From Arachnopeziza araneosa (lineage: Eukaryota; Ascomycota; Leotiomycetes; Helotiales; Arachnopezizaceae): DNA of 64,000 nt. Numbering within the stretch: the first letter of the stretch is position 1; every line of letters begins with the position of its first letter. Position numbers and translations under genes: made by a program. Shown in pieces: positions 56,766 to 64,000 of the stretch. Location: assembly GCA_003988855.1 (NCBI GenBank), contig QYAI01000024.1, positions 496,001 through 560,000 of the forward strand. The letters are read 5' to 3'. The notes below the pieces were generated by a model. The model saw nothing but the letters and a program-made list of their open reading frames with translations, made no database searches and was not told the origin of the DNA.

Positions 56766-58751
56766 TTATAATTGGCCAGTACTGATGAAGTTGAACATCC
56801 TCCTTAAAAGATCCTCGATATGCATTCTCTCTCTGAAGAAATGGCCTTCTCTCGGATAACTCACAAAAGCAAACGGTAAGCCTGCCTGGTCCATGGCCCT
56901 TCTGAAGCCCCAGGCCTGTGTAACTGGAACGCGCTCATCCTTCTCGCCGTGGAGCATGAGGATCGGGGGTATTCTCCCCTCTGCAGCTGCAGATTTGAAC
57001 TCCCATAACGCTGAGCCGGATCTCGTACTTATATCGATTTTCTCCGCCTCCCACGGTGCGTGGCCTGCGAGCTTCGTTTGGAAATATCCCCAGTCAGAAG
57101 TTAAGGCCATGGTGTCCCAGTCCGTGACGCCAGCACCAGCAATGATGCCTTTGAACCGCCATCCAAATTGATGTGTTCCATTTCGCACAGCTGACAGGTA
57201 CGCCAAATGGCCGCCTTGTGACCAGCCTCCTGCTACGAGCTCGGTTTTGTCCGCGTAGCCTTGCCCAATGGCGTGCTGCGTCATGGCCACGATATCAGGC
57301 TCGTCGTAAATCCCTAAACCACCTGCTGCATAGCTTGCAAAGCGTTGGCCTCTACCGCTACTGCCACGATAGTTGGGAATGAGGATGCCGATTCCGGCTG
57401 TCAAAAGCGATGGTATAAGCATATGTAATGCGTCGAGACAGTCGAAAGAGTTTGTGATACGTGCGTAAGGCCCTCCATGCATGAGAACACAGGTTGGAAG
57501 AGGCACTGTTGGTTTATTATCCAGTCCAAGATATTGTGCTGGAGTGAGATACAAGCCATCCAAGGGTTCCTTACCATCTGTAGTTTTGCACTGTAGGAAT
57601 TCACAATGTCCAAACTGGCTATCGGATAATATGCCTCCATGGTCAGATAATTTGACAGTGCTCTCAGACTGACTGACAGAAAATACTTCAGTTGGGTTGT
57701 TGAGATCGCCTTGCAGAACGACTAGAACTATCTCATTGCTGTCCTGGCGAACGCAGGCATTAAACTCAACAATTTTTTTCCGCTGACTATAAAGTTCCCT
57801 CCCATTAAGAATCTGGAGGTGATCTTCCATGCCATGCTGAACATGAATAATGATATTACTGCCTGCTTTGGCAATTGCGCTTGCACAATTCTCTTGACCA
57901 TATCCGACTCGCTCGTATCTGTAGTTTTGATCCAAGAGATTGATTGCATAGACAGACAGCCCGGACGTATGTTGCTCTGGTATGTTGTTGGTCATGAAAT
58001 ACAAAGTAGACTCGAGCCAAGTAATGTCCACGACCCAACTTGGGACATGGCAAATCTTTTGGGTGTCTCCAGTCACCAAACCGAAGAGTGATATGGTTGC
58101 ACCATCGAGGAAGAAGCCCTCCCCATGCGGAGTACGGTGCGTGACAATGGCAACTCCGGATCCGTCGTCCTTCCAAGTAAAATCGACCACGTGCCTATTT
58201 TCATTCAACAGTGGCTTAGATATGCCAGTCTCAATATCAAGGAGGAGTAAATTGGCATATTCCCAATTCTGGCCCCACACAGTAGCATCGTCTTTAGAGT
58301 CCTGTCTTGCCTTCATCTCAGAAGACTTCTCTGGGGAGCATATGTATGTAATGTGTTTGCCGTCAGGGCTGAATTTATATTTTGAGATATGTTTCTCATT
58401 TTGAAGCGGCGTGAGAGGTTTTGGCTCACTATCAATCAAGCTTTGAAGATAGATGGCACACGACTTGCCCTGGTAGTCTCGGTTAGAGACGAATGCAATG
58501 GACTTGCCATCTGGCGCCCATTCAGGAATCCGGTCGTTATAAGATCCATCAGTGAACTTGCGTGCCGAGTTTTGGATGCTCGTATTTGCAATCCATAGCG
58601 ACTGAGTAGTGTGATCACCTTTCCTATGGTTCCATTTGAGCTTTGAAGCATAGACAACTAATCTTCCGTCGGGTGATAGTTTCGGACTTGCTGGGACGAC
58701 GAGGTCCAGAAGGTCAGGGATCAAGCGCAATGATTTTGATTCTTTTGCCAT
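56766..58751 (-). CDS. S9 (prolyl oligopeptidase-type) serine peptidase, acylaminoacyl-peptidase-like
   Basis: Cytosolic serine peptidase of the S9 alpha/beta-hydrolase clan, likely releasing acylated or short N-terminal peptides. Start set at 58751 (MAKESKSLRLIPDLLDLVV); the frame runs 53 codons further upstream (to 58910) but that part is unlike the family and probably leader. 661 residues. Residues ~15-380 form a WD-like beta-propeller with SPDG/APDG repeats (KLSPDGRLVVY, EWAPDGKSIAFVS, KFSPDGKHITY). The hydrolase domain begins near LMHGGPYAR (oxyanion HGG), with nucleophile GGWSQGG, Asp in HGEKDERVP and His in REGHFF, so the triad is complete. No signal peptide from this start. Divergent from the protoglobin. 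Confidence 0.88.
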   Translation of the reverse strand: MAKESKSLRLIPDLLDLVVPASPKLSPDGRLVVYASKLKWNHRKGDHTTQSLWIANTSIQNSARKFTDGSYNDRIPEWAPDGKSIAFVSNRDYQGKSCAIYLQSLIDSEPKPLTPLQNEKHISKYKFSPDGKHITYICSPEKSSEMKARQDSKDDATVWGQNWEYANLLLLDIETGISKPLLNENRHVVDFTWKDDGSGVAIVTHRTPHGEGFFLDGATISLFGLVTGDTQKICHVPSWVVDITWLESTLYFMTNNIPEQHTSGLSVYAINLLDQNYRYERVGYGQENCASAIAKAGSNIIIHVQHGMEDHLQILNGRELYSQRKKIVEFNACVRQDSNEIVLVVLQGDLNNPTEVFSVSQSESTVKLSDHGGILSDSQFGHCEFLQCKTTDGKEPLDGLYLTPAQYLGLDNKPTVPLPTCVLMHGGPYARITNSFDCLDALHMLIPSLLTAGIGILIPNYRGSSGRGQRFASYAAGGLGIYDEPDIVAMTQHAIGQGYADKTELVAGGWSQGGHLAYLSAVRNGTHQFGWRFKGIIAGAGVTDWDTMALTSDWGYFQTKLAGHAPWEAEKIDISTRSGSALWEFKSAAAEGRIPPILMLHGEKDERVPVTQAWGFRRAMDQAGLPFAFVSYPREGHFFRERMHIEDLLRRMFNFISTGQL

Positions 58752-59454
58752 GGTCTGAGTATCTTGTCTAGGAACAAGAAAAGGTTGGACCAGGAGACAA
58801 CACTGGAAAGAGAAGTTAGCCACACTGTGGTCGTTACATCTGATTATCATTAGGGATTGTCTGCTATGAATCAGGCTTTGGGGAGACTGCCGGTCGAAGG
58901 GTAAAGTCAATTGGGTGCCAACTTGCGACGCTCAAGCTTCAAGCTTGTTTGACGTAAACAACCAGTACAGGACAGCCGCGGAGTGATTCCAAACATCCTA
59001 CAATCGTTACGCCATGGCAACAAAACAGCACACTCCCACGCATCATATCAGGCCATATCTATAAATTCTCCAACGGTCCCCCATAAGCGCATCTGCAGCG
59101 CCAGAAGCGAATCAAATCAACAGCGTCTGATTCGTGGGTACTGTGCATAAGACAGCAAGCCTCATCAATCATCTAGCTGCATACCGTTACTTCCCGAGCC
59201 AAGAGATGATTATTTCTCCGGATCTCCTGGGAAAAGTGAATTACGACGACAGCTCCTTCAGAACACATGATTGCGACTTTCCGTATATAAAAATGGGCGA
59301 GGATATTCTAGAGTCAAAGTTGTATAACTATCAACCTTCTCACTATACTCACTCACCTTGATAAAGCAATCAAACTTTCAATTTTGAAGAACTATTCTTC
59401 TTTGGAGACTCATAAAACTCATATCATAATATCCAAGTTAAATACAAGCTCAAA
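58752..59454. promoter_or_regulatory. Divergent promoter of S9 peptidase and protoglobin, with TATA box
   Basis: 703 bp. A strong TATATAAAA lies at 59284-59292, 163 bp before the protoglobin ATG; a weaker TATAAAT lies near 59060. A good TATA box suggests the protoglobin gene is inducible rather than constitutive. The frame at 59134-59361 lies within this leader and is not supported. Confidence 0.55.
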
Positions 59455-60178
59455 ATGCAACACATCGACGCCGCTTCTTTATCCACCTCTCTCCCAGACC
59501 GAATTTCGTATCTGTCTGCATTCCTAGAGCTCACTCCCTCTGACGGGGAAGCACTCCTCGCCGCTAAACCCCTTGTCGCACCTCTCATCCCCACAATCTT
59601 GAACGCAGTCTACGTCAAACTCTTATCATTCGACATCACCGCGCAAGCTTTCGTACCCAAGAATACCGATTATGAAGGGGAGACGGTGAAGAGCGTGCAG
59701 GAGTTAACACTAGAACATCCACAGATCGCGTTGAGGAAGGACTTTTTAAAGGTATGTTGACCTTGAGAGCGTCTTTTGAGATGGGATATGAGGCTGATGA
59801 CAATAGAACTATCTCGTGAAACTGGTTTCGACATCCGATCTCTCACCCGCCAGCCCGTTCTGGGTATACCTTAATAATGTGGGTATCATGCATACGGGGC
59901 AACCAGGGTTCAAGCATAGAGAGAAGCGCCCTGATCTGAGAGTGGAGTATATTCACATGGGAGCGTTGTTGGGCTATGTGGTGGATGTGGTGGTGGGAGC
60001 TGTGATGGAAATGAGTGAGATTGATACGGCGATGAAGAGTAAGGTGATCAGGGCCTTGAACAAGGTGGTATGGATTCAGAATGACTTATTTGCCAGACAT
60101 TATTTGAAGGACGTTGGAGCAAGTGAGACGAGTGTGGGGGAGGCGAAGAAGGCGGGTGGCTGCCCCTTCTCAGGGTGA
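59455..60178 (+). CDS. Protoglobin-domain haem protein
   Basis: Single-domain globin-like protein of the protoglobin family, expected to bind haem and O2, CO or NO; the role in fungi is not established. Exons 59455-59751 and 59807-60178, 222 residues, close to archaeal protoglobins. N-terminal helices include RISYLSAFLELTPSDGEALL and TILNAVYVKLLSFD; the helical core continues after the splice with FWVYLNNVGIMHTG, EYIHMGALLGYVVDVVVGAV and the last helix NKVVWIQNDLFARHY. His128 in IMHTG aligns in position with the proximal haem ligand of protoglobins (inference from context). It ends AGGCPFSG. No sensor or cyclase domain attached, no signal peptide. Confidence 0.8.
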
Positions 60179-61480
60179 ATGGGTTTAGAATGGAGTAACT
60201 AGATAATGCTTTTAATATCTAGGTCAAGAATTAGATAGAATGTAATACGCTTGGCAAAGATATCTGTTGGATTTTAAGAGAACTACCATTTCATAGCAAG
60301 ATGTTCCAGATTCAAAGTCGACTAGTTGAATTGAGAACTCGAACTCCTTCTGTATTCTGCTTTCATTTCAAACTTGAATGGAATAGTCTCTAGAATCGCT
60401 TGATATGTCAATCCTAGAAATATGACATGATTGAAAATCCCCCCCCCCCCAAAAAATCATTGCAGTCACAGCCTGCTATGGTGATAGAGAAGAGAGTACT
60501 TACTGTGTTGAATTGACTAGTTTTAGTGTCAAAGCCACACCAGAGGTCTGATTGCATTAGCCGAGAGAAATGGGTTACTCAACAGAGGAATGACGATGTA
60601 AAGAAAGCGGAACGAAAGTAAACTTACCGTCTGAGACTAGCATGCTTGTAGGTTGCCGTTGATACTGAGGATGTGTTGATGTTCAAGGTTTAAGGTTCAG
60701 AAGAGACGAGACAAGAAGACGTGTAATAAGTAGTTTGATGTTTGGGGTTGGCTTAAAGATCTTCTGAAGTGGGAATGTCATTTGACATTGAGGAAGAGCA
60801 TCTCTTAATTCTTCCACCTGTGAGTGAGTTAGCGAATGAGATGTTGTCTCATCTGGCTCTTTGCTATAGACCATCGGAGCTGTAACTGCAATGTGATTAG
60901 GAATGCCGTTATTATTAGCTATGAATCTGGATAATTGTTTCACCAAAACTACGCGGCAGGATTATGTTTATGGTTTCATTTTAACGTGCTAGTCCAGGTT
61001 CAAACTATCTTTATAACCCAGTCACGGGTAGCGGCACCATCGACAAGGACTAGTTATATGTACATTAATACTTGGGGTTTACTGTATCTAATGTTCATAC
61101 AGATTGCGCTGGATGTCATTCTGAGATGTAATAGCTAACACCTGAATCTACACGGTACCATCATTTTAGAACGTTAACAACTTTGTAACTTAAATTTTGG
61201 AGCTAAGTGTCATTCTTAAATGAGCGAGTTGAATATTTGACCATTGAGATCATTTGTAGAAGAGTGCTAAGTACTATCCAACTCACATTGATTCAGATTA
61301 GTCTTCCTTCTAATGTGTGAGCATTGACACTCAGCTATTCATAGGTAGATTGTGTGTTCAACCGCCTCCCCACCTCACCTGTGTTCGCTGGCTGTTTGTA
61401 TTTGAGCCCAGCCACTCTTTCATACATACCTGGCAGCAGCTTCGTGGCATAAGGTAACTATCAGTTCAGAAGAATTACAT
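60179..61480. other. Intergenic, AT-rich, no gene found
   Basis: 1.3 kb between the convergent stops of the protoglobin and the gene at 61481. Contains a C12A6 tract at 60439-60456. The 87-codon minus frame at 60683-60946 has no recognisable content. Confidence 0.55.
60439..60456. repeat. Poly-C/poly-A tract
   Basis: Twelve C followed by six A. A likely slippage site in the 3' flank of the protoglobin gene. Confidence 0.85.
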
Positions 61481-63142
61481 TTAACCTAGTCTAACCTTCT
61501 TCCAGATCCTCATACATTCTTGCAAATCCATAGCTAAAGATCCATGTGCTGCCGTGACTGAATCCTTTATGATAGCTAGTACAAGACTTGCATATGCAAA
61601 CAATGCCTTCTTTTCTTTTAGCGCTACATAGTCTGCTCTTCTTAGACCGCCGTTATCAATAAATGCTTGCCACGAATCCAACATTGAGGATAACTCTATC
61701 GCCAGTGAAGCATCTGATACCATTTTCCAGAGTAGAACCTCAACTGCCCTTTTTAAGTCATGAGTCTCGTCAACATGTTTTTCTTTCTTTAACCAAGCAA
61801 GATTATGCTCAGCAACGAGCTTATTATCCCATTTCGGACTCTGTAAAGCTTCCACCATCCTCTGTTCCGCTCTTTGAGCGTCTCGTCGACGATTCGCATT
61901 AAGAGTCTCCACCCAATTTTCGTGTGTTTTCATATGCCTTTCTCTGACAGCTGCTGCTCTTTGGTCAGGCGGCAATGTATTTTCTTTCATTATTGCTCTC
62001 GATTGCTCTCGCATCTTTCGAAATTCTGCTTCACGCTCTGCCTCGTGATCATTCTCGTACTTGCTTGCCCATTCAGGAGTTGCTGATTCTTCGACAATGT
62101 CTAGAATTACAAGGACGCCGCAGGGAATTGAGTCTTTCTTTGCAAAGGCAAGAACTTCGGCTGGGATTTTGTAATTCCAAAGAATTGTGGATGAGGAGGT
62201 TCCAAAGGCAGTGACTGTGCTGGCGAACCATATTCCGGTCATATTGCTTACTTCTCCACACTCGAGATGGGTGACATCTAGCTCGTCGAACATAGCGTCA
62301 AAATCATCGGGAACTGCTGAGTTTAGACCGTTGACTCCAATCTGACACCTGATAGCTGGCGGTAGCTCCTCTTGAGCGGGAATGTATTTTGATGTAGCAG
62401 GCTGCTTTGAATCCTCGGGTAGTATTTCCTTCGTGCTGGAGTGTTCTTCAGTCTCATTCCCATTCTCCGTTTTAGTAATTGCTGTATCAGGCCTAGTTGG
62501 AGGTAGCCCTCGTAAGAGGACCCAGTAAGGAGGTAAAGATGTAGGATCTCTCATTCCCCAGTTGGAAGACCACCTGACCGCTAAAGACAAATGTCCATCG
62601 GAATCATCCAATGGCGCAATTGTCAATACAGATTCGCGCCCATCCGGCGATTTGAGCAACGCAGTTCCAGTAGGTACCCATAACCCACTCCCTCTGAGCA
62701 TTCGAAATCCAACTGGGTCGGGGACAGCACCAAGATCCAGGAGAAAGGAGACTAGCTCTTCAAACTCTATTTCGGCTTGAGGCAGTCGTAGTTGATCGGT
62801 GTAGTCAATTCTCTGAGTTTTGAGACCGGTATTGTGTCGTTTCCAATTGAAAGTTGTCCAAGTACCGCCTGGAATTAGGGTCGGGTACTCGCAAAGCCCC
62901 CAATACTCTTTGCCGTGCTCTTCTCGATGCAAGGGAGCTATTGTGTAACGCGGCAACTCGATTTCTATTATATGATTGATCACATCTCCTCGAGCGATTC
63001 CTTGAAGACGGGCATGTCGAAGCATGCGCCGAACCTTGGCCAGAGTTGCGAGGGTCGTGACCGTGTTGTATATGATCGGCAGCACTCCTAAAACTGCCAG
63101 AGGGACACCAATATACGTGATGATATCTGGCGCTGAAGCCAT
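61481..63142 (-). CDS. Membrane-anchored protein of 553 residues, function unknown
   Basis: Single uninterrupted frame from an ATG in GCCATGG-like context. An N-terminal hydrophobic helix (about residues 8-32, ITYIGVPLAVLGVLPIIYN) is the only membrane segment, so it is probably a signal-anchor protein with a large soluble domain. Residues ~65-240 look globular (ELPRYTIAPLHREEHGKEYW, LRGSGLWVPTGTALLKSPDG). A Lys/Glu/Ser-rich linker (~245-290) follows, then a globular stretch, a charged helical region rich in Arg/Glu (AEREAEFRKMREQSRAIMKE, about 385-450), and a C-terminal helical end. No nuclease, kinase or transporter motif that I recognise. Divergent from the S10 carboxypeptidase, 590 bp apart. 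Confidence 0.8.
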   Translation of the reverse strand: MASAPDIITYIGVPLAVLGVLPIIYNTVTTLATLAKVRRMLRHARLQGIARGDVINHIIEIELPRYTIAPLHREEHGKEYWGLCEYPTLIPGGTWTTFNWKRHNTGLKTQRIDYTDQLRLPQAEIEFEELVSFLLDLGAVPDPVGFRMLRGSGLWVPTGTALLKSPDGRESVLTIAPLDDSDGHLSLAVRWSSNWGMRDPTSLPPYWVLLRGLPPTRPDTAITKTENGNETEEHSSTKEILPEDSKQPATSKYIPAQEELPPAIRCQIGVNGLNSAVPDDFDAMFDELDVTHLECGEVSNMTGIWFASTVTAFGTSSSTILWNYKIPAEVLAFAKKDSIPCGVLVILDIVEESATPEWASKYENDHEAEREAEFRKMREQSRAIMKENTLPPDQRAAAVRERHMKTHENWVETLNANRRRDAQRAEQRMVEALQSPKWDNKLVAEHNLAWLKKEKHVDETHDLKRAVEVLLWKMVSDASLAIELSSMLDSWQAFIDNGGLRRADYVALKEKKALFAYASLVLAIIKDSVTAAHGSLAMDLQECMRIWKKVRLG

Positions 63143-63732
63143 GGTGTTTTCGGATTCCTCTCGCCGTATTAGATATCAAAAATAGCAAGCTTGGCTATTA
63201 CTACAGCGCAGGCTTTGCCTCGGGAAAAGAAACGATATTTGAAGTCATCGCAGGATCGCGAAAGGGGGATTTCCAGCCACAAACAAAGGCAGAAAACGGC
63301 TTGCTGCAGGGACGCTGTGGAAATTTGGCGCCAGTGCACACTTGCACTCAGCCTCAAGAGGGCCCATCAGCTCGAGGTTGGCCCTCTGTCGCTGGAGGGG
63401 AAGCGCCCACTGCCCGTCGCCGATCTGATCTTGGAATATTCATCCCAAAGCAGACGGATGGGAACCGGTTTGTTTCGTCTTTGCAAGAATATCAATAAAC
63501 GGCCCTTTCATGCTAAGCAACCGGCTTTTTGCGAAAATAGCAATAAGATTGACAGTGTTGCGAAACATGATCCTAGCACCGACGACTTCGCCTCGCTTCT
63601 CGTTTCCTTGAAGGAATCCCAGCCCAGCCCAGCTCCACAGCTCCAGCAAGGAAGACACCGACCTCACCCCAACAACACTCATTCTTTGTCGTCTGCTTCC
63701 TTCCTCGACCAAAAAAACATGAATGGGCGATT
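63143..63732. other. Divergent intergenic region
   Basis: 590 bp between the unknown protein and the carboxypeptidase. The 205-codon plus frame at 63191-63808 overlaps the signal-peptide start in another frame and has no domain; I treat it as chance. The last ~70 bp are CT-rich leader. Confidence 0.5.
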
Positions 63733-64000
63733 ATGTATCTCATCCTCTTCTTTCTCTCCTTTCTCCCGCCCATCACACTCGCTCAATACCCGCCCATCAC
63801 GAACCTAACCACCATCACTTCCCCGGTCGACGGGAATATCACCATCAGCTACAAGTCGCCTCCGAATGGCACTTGCCAGACAGTATTCGATACACAGAAA
63901 CAATACACAGGATGGGTCCATCTACCAGGGAAATACCCCACAAATACATTCTTTTGGTTCGTTGAGGCGCGAGATCCCACAGATCAGCTTGGGATATGGT
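63733..64000 (+). CDS. Secreted serine carboxypeptidase (S10), 3' end outside the window
   Basis: Start of a secreted or vacuolar S10 carboxypeptidase that removes C-terminal residues. The ATG at 63733 opens a clear signal peptide (MYLILFFLSFLPPITLA, cleavage likely before QYPP). The mature N-terminus has the family pattern GTCQTVFDTQKQYTGWVHLP followed by NTFFWFVEARDPT, which in this family precedes the oxyanion/catalytic part (WLNGGPGSS). That part and the triad lie beyond the window, so activity cannot be judged. 89 codons are visible. An upstream ATG at 63720 is in another frame. Confidence 0.85.
   Translation, partial: MYLILFFLSFLPPITLAQYPPITNLTTITSPVDGNITISYKSPPNGTCQTVFDTQKQYTGWVHLPGKYPTNTFFWFVEARDPTDQLGIW

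Noticed and set aside
58752..58910. 53-codon N-terminal extension of the S9 peptidase
   Set aside because: Not family-like; the peptidase pattern begins right after the ATG at 58751.
63191..63808. 205-codon plus frame before the carboxypeptidase
   Set aside because: No recognisable domain and it overlaps the signal-peptide start in another frame.

Overview
The window is a piece of nuclear genome from a filamentous ascomycete (Pezizomycotina). Genes are interrupted by short introns of about 37-100 nt with GTANGT-type donors, CTAAC/CTGAC-like branch sites and YAG acceptors. Gene content (complex I 51 kDa subunit with a presequence, RIB3, C2H2 regulator, S10 secreted carboxypeptidase, fungal protoglobin, serine-rich fungal proteins) fits that group. 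A leotiomycete is plausible from the feel of the proteins, but nothing here fixes the class. I rebuilt exon structures by hand from reading frame continuity, splice signals and family knowledge. Twenty-one protein genes are supported; two are cut by the window edges.

Layout. 1-2716: 3' part of a P4-ATPase lipid flippase (Dnf3-like). 3401-4338 (-): four-span membrane protein. 5524-6671 (+): AHA1 Hsp90 co-chaperone. 7559-10862 (-): CDC4 F-box/WD40 protein. 12505-14991 (+): meiotic axis protein HOP1 in ten exons. 17015-19282 (+): serine-rich protein of unknown function. 19974-21593 (+): UDP-galactose-type Golgi transporter. 22195-27052 (+): meiotic helicase MER3/HFM1. 28129-28947 (+): second four-span protein. 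29279-30184 (-): PEX11. 31821-33497 (-): complex I 51 kDa subunit, divergent from dynactin p27 (33920-34530, +). 34731-40896 (-): MLP1/TPR nucleoporin, divergent from TFIIE-beta (41468-42519, +). 43288-44048 (+): DsbA/FrnE-like thioredoxin-fold protein. 44049-52340: 8.3 kb without a convincing gene, ending at a four-finger C2H2 regulator (52341-53809, +). 54441-55206 (-): RIB3, divergent from COQ3 (55606-56475, +). 56766-58751 (-): S9 peptidase, divergent from a protoglobin (59455-60178, +). 61481-63142 (-): unknown membrane-anchored protein, divergent from the start of an S10 carboxypeptidase (63733-64000, +).

How it hangs together. Most of the window is ordinary housekeeping: respiration and quinone synthesis (NUO51, COQ3), riboflavin (RIB3), transcription (TFIIE-beta), nuclear pore (MLP1), dynein transport (p27), peroxisomes (PEX11), Golgi glycosylation. 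The most notable biology is meiotic: HOP1 (axis, checkpoint) and MER3 (crossover helicase) lie 7.2 kb apart on the same strand with intact frames, and CDC4 is divergent from HOP1. This suggests a genome that keeps a functional sexual programme. I found no transposon, CRISPR, rRNA or credible tRNA. I did not find a clearly new multi-gene system; the best leads are the large gene-free block upstream of the C2H2 regulator, a promoter-like hairpin region near 31.3 kb with no real ORF, and the unannotatable membrane and serine-rich proteins.
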